Below are positions 1 through 7,142 of a stretch of DNA of 17,716 bases, in pieces (the stretch's first letter is position 1; each line of letters begins with the position of its first letter). Under the pieces are notes generated by a model that searched no databases, was not told the origin of the DNA, and saw only the letters and a list, made by a program, of their open reading frames with translations. A program made the translations under genes and the position numbers. Source of the DNA: Sulfurimonas sp. (lineage in GTDB: Bacteria > Campylobacterota > Campylobacteria > Campylobacterales > Sulfurimonadaceae); contig JAMORZ010000023.1 in the NCBI GenBank assembly GCA_027063295.1, positions 1-17,716 on the forward strand. The letters are read 5' to 3'.

Positions 1-1282
1 AGAGTTGATCGATTGGGTCATTGAGCTCTGAAAAAGCGTTTGCTATCTCACGACCTGCGATAAATAGTTCAAAACGCTCAGTGATCTCAGGGTGCTCATC
101 ACTACGGCGAGCCAGTGGGGAGATCTCTACAGGGTATTCTGTAATAAAAGTTGGATCTATCAGTTTTTCCTCTACAAACTCATCAAAAAGTTCCCCTTGA
201 AGCTGACCAAGGTTCATACCCTCTTTAACAGGGATGTTTTTCTCTTTAAGATAAGCGATAATTTTTTCTTTATCTTTTGTGATCTCTGCTGGAACACCAC
301 CTATGGTTGTAAGTGATTCAATGAGGGGAATCTCTTGAAAGTTATCAAAGTTTACTTTCATATCTCCATAAGGAAGGACTGATGGAAGATTAAGGTGATC
401 AAAGAGGTATCCAAAGTACTCTTTTGTGATCTCGATAAGATCTTTGTATGTTTTATATGCCCAGTAAAACTCGATAGAAGTAAACTCAGGGTTGTGTGTT
501 GCATCCATCCCTTCATTTCTAAAGTTACGGTTGATCTCAAATACTGCTTCAAACCCACCAACGATAAGGCGTTTAAGATAAAGCTCTGGCGCAATTCTTA
601 GATAGCGATCAACACCGAGTGCATTGTGATGTGTTACAAACGGTTTTGCATTTGCTCCACCAGCAATTGGGTGCATCATAGGAGTTTCTACTTCTAAAAA
701 ACCTTTATCTTCAAAGAAACGACGAGTAAGGCTGATAACTTGCGAACGGATCTGAAAGGTTCTACGAACTTCAGCATTCATAATAAGGTCTAAGTAGCGT
801 TTACGGTAACGGATCTCTTTATCTGTAACACCATGAAATTTTTCAGGAAGTGGATTGATAGACTTTGTTAAAAGTTTAAAACTATCAGCATGTAAAGAGA
901 GTTCCCCTTTTCCTGTAACAAATGGGTATCCACCCACTTCAACAATATCCCCAACATCAATAAGTTTTTTAAAGATATTGTTATAAAAACCTTCTGGAAG
1001 ATTATCTCTTGCAACATAAATTTGTAGCATACCTGATTCATCTTCTATTTTGATAAAACTTGCTTTTCCCATAACACGAAAGAATTTGATACGACCACTT
1101 ACAACATAGTGGCGATTCTCATCACGTTTATCTTCTGTTTCGATAATATCAGAGTTTACATTGAGATATTTTTCAATAGTAGTGTTGCGCTGTGCATCAT
1201 TAGAGTAGGGGTTAAACCCCTCTTTTTTAAGTGTTTCTGCTTTTTCAACTCTTTGTTGAATATATTTATTTGATAATGGCAA
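1..1282 (-). CDS. lysS: Lysyl-tRNA synthetase, class II (3' end cut by window edge)
   Basis: This enzyme charges tRNA-Lys with lysine in the cytoplasm. The window holds 427 codons from the start. The N-terminal OB-fold anticodon-binding region is followed by a class II catalytic core. A motif 1 region includes FFEDKGFLEVETPMM, and motif 2 includes the signature FRNEGMD after APELYLKRL. The frame is still open at base 1, at REIANAFSELNDP, so motif 3 and about 75 residues of a usual ~500-residue LysRS lie outside. I chose a TTG start at 1282. An in-frame TAA lies two codons upstream, AAGGA sits 7 bases before the TTG, and no earlier ATG is available. The gene is 15 bp downstream of fur, the same order as I recall in Campylobacter jejuni, where fur, lysS and glyA are linked. 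Identity is secure; the TTG start is slightly less so. Confidence 0.96.
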   Translation of the reverse strand, partial: MPLSNKYIQQRVEKAETLKKEGFNPYSNDAQRNTTIEKYLNVNSDIIETEDKRDENRHYVVSGRIKFFRVMGKASFIKIEDESGMLQIYVARDNLPEGFYNNIFKKLIDVGDIVEVGGYPFVTGKGELSLHADSFKLLTKSINPLPEKFHGVTDKEIRYRKRYLDLIMNAEVRRTFQIRSQVISLTRRFFEDKGFLEVETPMMHPIAGGANAKPFVTHHNALGVDRYLRIAPELYLKRLIVGGFEAVFEINRNFRNEGMDATHNPEFTSIEFYWAYKTYKDLIEITKEYFGYLFDHLNLPSVLPYGDMKVNFDNFQEIPLIESLTTIGGVPAEITKDKEKIIAYLKEKNIPVKEGMNLGQLQGELFDEFVEEKLIDPTFITEYPVEISPLARRSDEHPEITERFELFIAGREIANAFSELNDPIDQL

Positions 1283-1297
1283 TAGTTATTCCTTTTG

Positions 1298-1771
1298 TTA
1301 TTTTTGACAGTTTTTGCAAATACCGTAGATTTGCATTGAGTGATCACTCATCTGAAACCCAAGTGCATCAGTGATAGAGTGTTGACGCTTTTCAATCTCT
1401 TCATCAACAAACTCAGTAATACTACCACATTCTGTACAGATAAGGTGATCATGGTGCTCTTTTGCACCTAGTTCATACTTTTTCCCTTGAGCTCCAAAGG
1501 AGAGAGATGTTACCATACTAGAATCTTCTAAGAGAGCTAATGTTCTATAGACAGTTGCGATCCCTGTTTTGAGTTCTGGATATTTCTCTTGGATAAGATG
1601 ATGAAGATCTTCGGGTGTAAGATGTTCATCTGAATTATAAAGAGTTTCAAGTATCACTTCTCTTTGGATGGTAAACTTGAGTTTAGTTCGTTTAAGTAAC
1701 GATTTGAAGTCACTTAAGAGTTGTTCATATTCGACAGTTCTACTGTTAAAGTCAGTTGCAATCTCTGCCAT
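1298..1771 (-). CDS. fur: Ferric uptake regulator Fur
   Basis: Fur is an iron-responsive DNA-binding repressor, dimeric and cytoplasmic. The 157 residues cover the whole family length. The winged helix includes the recognition-helix signature GIATVYRTL (70-78). The metal site region has HHDH (106-109) and His144. Two CxxC pairs, Cys112/Cys115 and Cys152/Cys155, match the structural zinc site described in Helicobacter and Campylobacter Fur. The sequence resembles my memory of C. jejuni Fur (AGKKYEL and HHDHxIC) more than PerR or Zur. The ATG overlaps the cvpA stop codon by one base (TAATG), so the two are probably translationally coupled. Fur is also placed directly before lysS. No clear Fur box could be picked out by eye at the head of the operon. 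PerR or Zur is the alternative, but less likely. Confidence 0.93.
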   Translation of the reverse strand: MAEIATDFNSRTVEYEQLLSDFKSLLKRTKLKFTIQREVILETLYNSDEHLTPEDLHHLIQEKYPELKTGIATVYRTLALLEDSSMVTSLSFGAQGKKYELGAKEHHDHLICTECGSITEFVDEEIEKRQHSITDALGFQMSDHSMQIYGICKNCQK

Positions 1772-2394
1772 TATTTTTGAACCTCTTTTATGTTTGACTG
1801 GATCTCATCGATCTGATCTTCTAAGTTGTCTTTAACTTGCTCTTTAACTTTCTCTTCAATCGTATCACTACCCGCTTCAATCTTGTCTTTTATTGTGTCA
1901 TTGATATCTGCTGGATCGATTTTCATAATAAATGCTCCAGTTTCAACAAAAACAGGAAAGAGAATAGAATTGTGCATTATTGAGTCTATGGTTGAACGAA
2001 CTGCTTTGATATTATAGGCTGCATGGGCAATCACAGCTGCAATAAGAAAAAACTTACTAGCACCAAAGATAAAACCTAGTATCTTGTCGTAGATACCAAG
2101 ACCACTCATTGAAGTGAGTTTTTTAAACACAATACCCATCAACACCATAAAAATCCAAAAGATTGCTAATGTTGTTAAAAACCCCATAAAACTTACAGCA
2201 GAATCACTGCTAAAGTTAAAGATAGCATCATTTAAAAATGTTCCAACACTTTCTCCAAGACGAGAAGCGATGAAAATTCCCCCTATGATCCCTATAAGTC
2301 CAAAAAGCTCTTTAAAGAAACCGTTGATGATCCCTTTGAGTCCAAGCAGTAGAATGATTGTTCCTGCAACAATGTCAAAATAATTTAAGTCCAT
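1771..2394 (-). CDS. cvpA: CvpA-family inner-membrane protein
   Basis: This is a CvpA-family (colicin V production) membrane protein of 207 residues; the molecular function of the family is poorly defined. The N-terminus NYFDIVAGTIILLLGLKG is typical of the family: FD, then a helix, then a GxxxGFFKEL-like turn. Four hydrophobic helices lie at roughly 5-22, 27-45, 66-88 and 103-125. They are followed by a charged, Glu/Lys-rich amphipathic tail (about 165-207) that could form a coiled coil in the cytoplasm. I chose ATG 2394 over the longer ATG at 2427 for two reasons: GGAAG lies 6 bases upstream, and this start begins one base after the diguanylate cyclase stop, whereas the longer form would overlap it by 32 bases. 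It overlaps fur by one base. A cvpA gene before fur is also what I recall for C. jejuni (Cj0399-Cj0400). Confidence 0.86.
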   Translation of the reverse strand: MDLNYFDIVAGTIILLLGLKGIINGFFKELFGLIGIIGGIFIASRLGESVGTFLNDAIFNFSSDSAVSFMGFLTTLAIFWIFMVLMGIVFKKLTSMSGLGIYDKILGFIFGASKFFLIAAVIAHAAYNIKAVRSTIDSIMHNSILFPVFVETGAFIMKIDPADINDTIKDKIEAGSDTIEEKVKEQVKDNLEDQIDEIQSNIKEVQK

Positions 2395-2395
2395 A

Positions 2396-3376
2396 TTATA
2401 CTTCCGATACCATTTGATTTTTTCCATTCGATTTTGCTTTATACAGAGCCTTGTCCGCTCGTGCTAAAAGTGTTTCTGGTGTATCTAATTTTTTATATTT
2501 TGTTGAGCCAACACTCATGGTGACGTCTATCTTATCACCTTTATAGATAAGGTTATTGTTGCGAATAAGCTCAATAAGTCTTTTTGTTATCTTTTTGCAT
2601 TGTTCATCATCGATTCTATTGAGAATAATAACAAACTCCTCTCCACCATAACGAAATACTTTGTCACCATCACGTAAAGTTTTACGTAAAATATTTGCAA
2701 GAAAAATAAGCACTTTGTCTCCAGCAATATGACCATAAGTGTCATTGATCTTTTTAAAATCATCAATATCTAACATAAGAAGGTGAAGAGAGTATGGTAT
2801 ATCTGGACGTGCACAAATATCTTCAAGATAAGAAGTGAGAGCACCTCTATTTAAAATTTTTGTTAATGGATCAAGACTTGATTTTTCTTCTAAAGTTTTG
2901 ATTTGATTCATCAATTGAGAAATAATGCTATTTGCTTTATTGACCTCTTCTGTCATATGTTCTTGAATTTTGTTGAATTTTTCTGCGATTAAAGGTAAGT
3001 CAATCTGTTCATTTTGACATTCTATAAATGTTTCTTCATGCATACTGACAAGTTTTTCTATATTATTGCTCGTTGTAGCATACGACTGAAGACTTTGGTG
3101 GGCTATCTCTTGATATGCATCATGAAATACAGATTCTGCAAAAGCTTTGATATTAGTCGTCTCAGCAGTATCAAGCTCTTTAAAGATTGTAGCAGACTCA
3201 ACTAAAAAATTAGCTACCTGCTCTTTGGTTGCATTTTTTTCAATTGCAATATTTTTAAGAAGCTGCTTATGCATCTGATTTACAAGGGTGATGAGTTCAT
3301 CTTTTTGCATGTATATCCAAGTGTAAAAAATTGTTGGTATTATACTTATAAAAGCATAAATAAAACTTTGTCTCAT
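2396..3376 (-). CDS. Membrane-anchored diguanylate cyclase (GGDEF domain)
   Basis: The predicted activity is synthesis of cyclic di-GMP from two GTP. The 326 residues contain one N-terminal transmembrane helix (about 4-23), a helical sensor or linker region (30-165), and a complete GGDEF domain (168-326). The active-site motif is intact as GGEEF (244-248), preceded by the metal-binding aspartate region LMLDIDDFKKIN. An RxxD inhibitory site (Arg235-Asp238) lies at the standard spacing, so product feedback inhibition is expected. There is no EAL domain, so it should be a cyclase only. It is the first gene of the minus-strand operon with cvpA, fur and lysS. The ATG at 3376 lacks a clear ribosome binding site. 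The next Met (residue 23) would lose the membrane helix, so I keep the longer form. The signal sensed cannot be read from the sequence. Confidence 0.9.
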   Translation of the reverse strand: MRQSFIYAFISIIPTIFYTWIYMQKDELITLVNQMHKQLLKNIAIEKNATKEQVANFLVESATIFKELDTAETTNIKAFAESVFHDAYQEIAHQSLQSYATTSNNIEKLVSMHEETFIECQNEQIDLPLIAEKFNKIQEHMTEEVNKANSIISQLMNQIKTLEEKSSLDPLTKILNRGALTSYLEDICARPDIPYSLHLLMLDIDDFKKINDTYGHIAGDKVLIFLANILRKTLRDGDKVFRYGGEEFVIILNRIDDEQCKKITKRLIELIRNNNLIYKGDKIDVTMSVGSTKYKKLDTPETLLARADKALYKAKSNGKNQMVSEV

Positions 3377-3398
3377 CTATATTTTAAGAATTTTTAGA

Positions 3399-3404
3399 TA
3401 AAAT
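3399..3404 (+). promoter_or_regulatory. Possible -10 box for the DAHP synthase gene
   Basis: TAAAAT preceded by a T-rich stretch lies about 30 bases before the ATG at 3435, which would give a leader of roughly 24 bases that includes the AAGG ribosome binding site at about 3424-3427. A perfect TATAAT at 3416-3421 is nearer the ATG and would leave only a few leader bases and no ribosome binding site. I therefore prefer the upstream box, with little certainty. Confidence 0.3.
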
Positions 3405-3411
3405 CTCGAAA

Positions 3412-3417
3412 ATTATA
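3412..3417 (-). promoter_or_regulatory. Possible -10 box for the DGC-cvpA-fur-lysS operon
   Basis: TATAAT on the minus strand lies about 35 bases before the ATG of the diguanylate cyclase gene, giving a leader of about 30 bases. No convincing -35 box is visible, which is common for Campylobacterota housekeeping promoters. It overlaps a plus-strand TATAAT at 3416-3421. Confidence 0.35.
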
Positions 3418-3434
3418 TAATATAAGGTCTAGAT

Positions 3435-4784
3435 ATGAGTACTTGGAGCCCATCGAGTTGGAGAGAAAAACCGATTTTACAACAACCAACTTATCCAAAT
3501 CAAGCTGAACTTCAAAAAGTTTTAGATGAACTGAAAAATTATCCACCTCTTGTGTTTGCAGGTGAAGCTCGTTCACTAAAAAGTCAACTTGCAAAAGTAG
3601 CAAATGGTGATGCATTTTTGCTTCAGGGTGGTGACTGTGCAGAGAGTTTCAGTGAATTTCATGCAGATAACATAAGAGACAGTTTTAAAGCTCTGATGCA
3701 GATGGCAGTTGTGATGACTTATGCAGGAGGTCTTCCAGTAGTAAAAGTTGGACGTATGGCAGGTCAATTTGCGAAGCCACGTTCAAGTGATACTGAAACA
3801 CAAGGAGATATTACTCTTGATTCTTATCGTGGAGATATTATCAATGGAAGTGATTTTACATCAGAAGCTCGTGTGCCAGATCCAAGACGTATGGTCAGAG
3901 CTTACAATCAAGCTTCAGCAACTCAAAACTTACTTCGTGCATTTGCATCAGGTGGTTTAGCAGATCTACATCAAGTACATAAATGGACACTTGATTTTGC
4001 TCATCAAGGTGATGTTACAAAAAAATATGAACAACTTGCAGAAGAGATTGAAAAATCATTACAGTTCATGGAGGCTTGTGGTGTTACTTCTAAAACATAC
4101 AGAACACTTCGTGAGACTGATTTTTACACATCTCATGAAGCACTTTTACTTCCGTATGAAGAAGCATTTACAAGACGTGATTCTATAACTGGTGATTGGT
4201 ACGATACATCTGCTCATATGCTTTGGATAGGTGATAGAACTCGTCAACTTGATGGTGCTCATGTTGAGTTCTTAAAAGGTGTGAAAAACCCTATCGGTGT
4301 AAAAGCTGGACCAAGCATGGATCCTGAAGATCTTGTAAAACTTTGTCAAACACTTAACCCAGATAACGAAGCAGGTCGCTTAAATGTGATTGTACGTATG
4401 GGTGCAGGTAAAGTTGGAGATGGTCTTCCAGCTCTTATAAAAGCGGTTGAGAGAGAAGGTCTGAGTGTAGTATGGTCATGTGATCCAATGCACGGTAACA
4501 CTATAAAATCATCAAACAACTACAAAACTCGTCCAGTTGATGCAGTACTTACAGAGATGAAAGAATTCTTCCAAATCCATAAAGCTGAAGGTACTCATGC
4601 TGGTGGTGTTCACTTGGAGATGACAGGTAAGAATGTTACTGAGTGTATCGGTGGTAGTTTTACTGTTACAGAAGAAGATCTATCTTCACGTTATCACACT
4701 CATTGTGATCCACGTCTTAATGCTGATCAATCTTTAGAATTAGCATTCCTCATCGCAGACTCTCTCAAAGAAGCTAGACAATAG
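3435..4784 (+). CDS. Class II 3-deoxy-D-arabino-heptulosonate 7-phosphate (DAHP) synthase
   Basis: This enzyme condenses phosphoenolpyruvate and erythrose 4-phosphate to DAHP, the first step of the shikimate pathway to aromatic amino acids, in the cytoplasm. The 449 residues match the usual length of the class II (plant/mycobacterial type) family. Metal ligands can be placed by comparison with the Mycobacterium tuberculosis enzyme: Cys68 in QGGDCAESF, His353 in DPMHGNT, Glu395 in HLEMTG and Asp425 in CDPRLNADQ. The His-Glu-Asp spacings (42 and 30) are the same as in that enzyme. Family blocks GQFAKPRSSDTE and RAYNQASATQNLLRAF are also present. The gene stands alone on the plus strand, divergent from the diguanylate cyclase operon, with AAGG upstream of the ATG. 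A hairpin over its stop codon probably ends the transcript. Naming varies between genomes (aroG, aroF, aroH), so I give no symbol. Confidence 0.96.
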   Translation: MSTWSPSSWREKPILQQPTYPNQAELQKVLDELKNYPPLVFAGEARSLKSQLAKVANGDAFLLQGGDCAESFSEFHADNIRDSFKALMQMAVVMTYAGGLPVVKVGRMAGQFAKPRSSDTETQGDITLDSYRGDIINGSDFTSEARVPDPRRMVRAYNQASATQNLLRAFASGGLADLHQVHKWTLDFAHQGDVTKKYEQLAEEIEKSLQFMEACGVTSKTYRTLRETDFYTSHEALLLPYEEAFTRRDSITGDWYDTSAHMLWIGDRTRQLDGAHVEFLKGVKNPIGVKAGPSMDPEDLVKLCQTLNPDNEAGRLNVIVRMGAGKVGDGLPALIKAVEREGLSVVWSCDPMHGNTIKSSNNYKTRPVDAVLTEMKEFFQIHKAEGTHAGGVHLEMTGKNVTECIGGSFTVTEEDLSSRYHTHCDPRLNADQSLELAFLIADSLKEARQ

Positions 4785-4802
4785 AGAACTTTTCTCTGTT
4801 GT
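4778..4802 (+). terminator. Hairpin at the end of the DAHP synthase gene
   Basis: An 11-bp stem, ACAATAGAGAA paired with TTCTCTGTTGT and containing one T-G wobble, closes a 3-base CTT loop and spans the TAG stop codon. Only a short T run (TTT) follows. It could be a weak intrinsic terminator. It lies between convergent transcripts and could also stop read-through from the tRNA on the other strand. Confidence 0.5.
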
Positions 4803-4850
4803 TTAACAAATACCAATAATTTACATTTTTGATTTTTTAATTAAATGAGG

Positions 4851-4934
4851 TGGTACCACCGGGCGGACTTGAACCGCCACGCCCGAAAGCAACGGATTTT
4901 GAATCCGTCGTGTCTACCATTTCACCACGGTGGC
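4851..4934 (-). tRNA. tRNA-Leu (anticodon CAA), reads UUG
   Basis: The 84-nt minus-strand sequence folds as a class II tRNA. The acceptor stem is GCCACCG with CGGTGGT, and the D arm contains GTGAAATGGTAGACAC. The anticodon stem ACGGA/TCCGT holds the loop TTCAAAA, giving anticodon CAA. A short extra variable arm (GCTTTCGGGC region) follows, then a T arm GGCGG-TTCAAGT-CCGCC. The discriminator A and CCA are encoded. The only irregularity is that the first acceptor pair reads G1-U72 instead of G1-C72. A TATAAT on the minus strand at 4960-4955 is a reasonable promoter -10 box about 20 bases upstream. The gene is convergent with the DAHP synthase gene and divergent from flgL. Confidence 0.95.
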
Positions 4935-4954
4935 ACATATTGTGAAGTGTTGGA

Positions 4955-4960
4955 ATTATA
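4955..4960 (-). promoter_or_regulatory. Possible -10 box of the tRNA-Leu gene
   Basis: TATAAT on the minus strand is about 20 bases upstream of the mature tRNA 5' end, which would give a leader of roughly 14 bases for RNase P to remove. No good -35 hexamer is seen at 16-18 bases. Confidence 0.4.
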
Positions 4961-5024
4961 CTTAAAATTATTGATACAATACTTAAACTTTAAAGGAAAA
5001 TGCTATTTTGTCGATATAATGTCA

Positions 5025-5040
5025 TGGAACTTATATTGCT
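5025..5040 (+). promoter_or_regulatory. Sigma-54 (RpoN) promoter of flgL
   Basis: TGGAACTTATATTGCT matches the sigma-54 consensus TGGCAC-N5-TTGCW, with the invariant GG (5026-5027) and GC (5038-5039) separated by exactly 10 bases. Transcription would start near 5051, about 25 bases before the flgL ATG, leaving the strong GGAGG ribosome binding site (5065-5069) in the leader. Sigma-54 control of hook and rod genes is established in Campylobacter and Helicobacter. A small inverted repeat, CTAGT-GTTTT-ACTAG (5039-5053), lies across the predicted start site. Confidence 0.8.
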
Positions 5041-5075
5041 AGTGTTTTACTAGTAAGTTATTTTGGAGGTGTGTT

Positions 5076-7088
5076 ATGCGTGTAACATCTAGTATGTATT
5101 ACAAAAATATCTATGCAAATGAAAACTCTAAGTTGCAAACACAACTTTTTGATGTAAATAGACAAATAGCATCTGGTTTGAGGATAGAGTATGCAAGTGA
5201 TGATGTAACAATCTTTACTGAAACAATGCGTTTGGATAATGAAATAACAACCTTAGAACAAATCAAACAAAGTACAGATAGTGGTCAAAAAGTTGCAGAT
5301 CAATCTGATGTCGTGATGAATGAATTTAACACCTCTTTGACACGTTTTCGTACCCTTTTAGTTCAAGCTGCAAATGATACAAATGATGAAACATCACGTG
5401 ATGCTATTGCAAAAGAGCTTCGAGGTATTGAAGAAAATCTCAAAAGTATAGCTAATACTTCTATAAACGGTAAGTATCTTTTTGCAGGTTCTGCAACAGA
5501 TGTAAAACCCATAGATGACAACGGTATATATCATGGAAATGATGTTGCACTGAATGCGTTTGTAGGATCAGATAACACACAACAGTATAACATTACTGGA
5601 GCAGAACTCTTTTTGGGAGAGGAACCTTCTGTCCGAAGGGAAGTTGTTTCTAATGTCGTACATAAAAGTTTAGTTGATGATACACAACTTACTCCAGATA
5701 GCAAGATAAGTGATCTTATGGGAGATGAATTAACACCAAATAAAGCTGTTTTTTATCTTCGTGGTGCAAAAAGTGATGGAACATCGATCAATGAAAAAAT
5801 TAGCTTAAATGATGATGATAATATCCAAGATCTTATGAATTGGATTGGTAACCAGTATGGAAGTGATCTTGTAAATGTTTCATTGAATGATTCGGGTGAA
5901 ATTGTTGTTGAAGATAAAATTCCTGGATCAAGTAAACTCGATTTTCATTTAGTTGGAGCGATCGATTTTGATACAAACGATGAAGGGGAAGCTGATCAAG
6001 CAACTATAGATGGATTAGATAGTGGTACAACAACATATCCACCTTCACCAAATAACCTTTTTATACAAGAGTTTTCACGTTCTGGACTTAGCACACAATC
6101 AGGGATCGTTAATGAAGGCTTAGTGTATGATAGAACAAATTTCACAAAAGATGGACCAATCTTATCTTCAAATGTAGCGCAAATTGAAAAAGATGGTAAT
6201 GCTTTTGCATCTTCATCTACAAAGCTTTCTGAAGTTTTTGATCTCTCACAAGGAAATGCTGGAACATTAGATGGAACAGATCTTCGTTTGGTGGGTACAG
6301 ATATATCAGGAAATGCTTATGATATCACCATCAATCTTGATAGTGCTGGTTCAACTTTTAAAGATAACAACACAGGTGATGATTATACAATCTATAATGT
6401 AGCAGACCCAAGAGAAGCAGCAGATGCAGATGATGTAAGATATCAACAGCTTATGGATGTGATGAATATGGTAGTTACAGGCAGTTTACCTGCTGGTGGT
6501 TTTGCAGATGCTGATGAGTATGATGCAACAATAGCCAAAGCAAATCTCTCTGGTGAAACAACACTCTCTTATGATGGAAAACTGACTTTTAATGATCTTC
6601 ATAATGGTATCACAAAAGCAGAGATCTCATTGTATGATGCTAACAGTGGTAGTTTTGATGATGGAAAAGCTTCTGTTGCAACATTTAATACCAACAATGC
6701 CTTAACAGTTGATGATCCAAAAACAGACTTTTTTAAAGATATAGATGAGATGATTCGTGCAGTTGAAAATTATCATAATGAACCAGATGCAGATATTCCA
6801 GGTGATCCAAGAAATATCGGGATTCAGAATGCACTTTCACGTATTGATGATTTACAAAATCATATTTATAAATCACACTCTACTGTTGGGGCTCAGTCCA
6901 ATACTCTTACAAAATATTCTGAGAGAACAGAGGTGTTGAAAATTACAACAATGTCTTTACGTTCATCAGTTATCGATACAGATCTTGCCGAAGCATCTTT
7001 AACTCTTTCTCAGCTTAATACTAACTATGAAGCGATGCTCTCTACAGTTGGAAAAATTTCTAAACTTAGTTTAGTAAATTATTTATAG
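5076..7088 (+). CDS. flgL: Flagellar hook-filament junction protein FlgL (flagellin-like)
   Basis: This is the flagellin-family protein HAP3, which joins the hook to the filament and is exported by the flagellar type III apparatus. The N-terminal helical domain (1-140) has the family pattern MRVTSSMYYKN, followed by QIASGLRIEYASDD and the NTSINGKYLFAGS block. The matching C-terminal coiled domain (about 585-670) has SHSTVGAQSNTL and SLRSSVIDTDLAEASLTLSQ, which packs on the N-terminus in this family. The 670 residues far exceed the ~300 of enteric FlgL. The extra is an Asp- and Thr-rich surface region (about 150-580), and long FlgL proteins are usual in Campylobacterota. There is no signal peptide, as expected. 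It has a sigma-54 promoter and GGAGG 6 bases before the ATG. The ftsK gene follows after 54 bp without a clear terminator. Flagellin itself is less likely, given the ftsK linkage and hook-gene type promoter. Confidence 0.9.
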   Translation: MRVTSSMYYKNIYANENSKLQTQLFDVNRQIASGLRIEYASDDVTIFTETMRLDNEITTLEQIKQSTDSGQKVADQSDVVMNEFNTSLTRFRTLLVQAANDTNDETSRDAIAKELRGIEENLKSIANTSINGKYLFAGSATDVKPIDDNGIYHGNDVALNAFVGSDNTQQYNITGAELFLGEEPSVRREVVSNVVHKSLVDDTQLTPDSKISDLMGDELTPNKAVFYLRGAKSDGTSINEKISLNDDDNIQDLMNWIGNQYGSDLVNVSLNDSGEIVVEDKIPGSSKLDFHLVGAIDFDTNDEGEADQATIDGLDSGTTTYPPSPNNLFIQEFSRSGLSTQSGIVNEGLVYDRTNFTKDGPILSSNVAQIEKDGNAFASSSTKLSEVFDLSQGNAGTLDGTDLRLVGTDISGNAYDITINLDSAGSTFKDNNTGDDYTIYNVADPREAADADDVRYQQLMDVMNMVVTGSLPAGGFADADEYDATIAKANLSGETTLSYDGKLTFNDLHNGITKAEISLYDANSGSFDDGKASVATFNTNNALTVDDPKTDFFKDIDEMIRAVENYHNEPDADIPGDPRNIGIQNALSRIDDLQNHIYKSHSTVGAQSNTLTKYSERTEVLKITTMSLRSSVIDTDLAEASLTLSQLNTNYEAMLSTVGKISKLSLVNYL

Positions 7089-7106
7089 TTTTTCAACACT
7101 TTTCGC

Positions 7107-7112
7107 TATACT
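7107..7112 (+). promoter_or_regulatory. Possible -10 box of ftsK
   Basis: TATACT lies in the 54-bp flgL-ftsK gap, about 30 bases before the GTG start and upstream of GAGG (7129-7132). It is preceded by a T-rich stretch but no good -35 box. An own promoter is biologically expected, because ftsK should not depend only on flagellar sigma-54. The sequence support is weak. Confidence 0.3.
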
Positions 7113-7142
7113 TCTTCTAATACTTTTTGAGGTTGTATAGCA

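Noticed and set aside
358..601. Short open frames on both strands inside lysS
   Set aside because: The lysS frame is continuous with clear class II motifs across this region; the others are shadows.
2395..2427. Longer cvpA start at 2427 (MEKIKWYRKYN)
   Set aside because: It lies inside the cyclase gene with no ribosome binding site; ATG 2394 has GGAAG at proper distance and starts the conserved CvpA N-terminus.
4931..4946. TGGCACATATTGTG as a possible second sigma-54 promoter
   Set aside because: It starts well but GC is not found 10 bases after GG, and most of TGGCAC belongs to the tRNA 5' end.
4845..5042. 65-codon open frame on the plus strand (starts MRWYHRADLNRHARK)
   Set aside because: It is the antisense of the tRNA-Leu gene; such peptides are a known artefact of tRNA loci.
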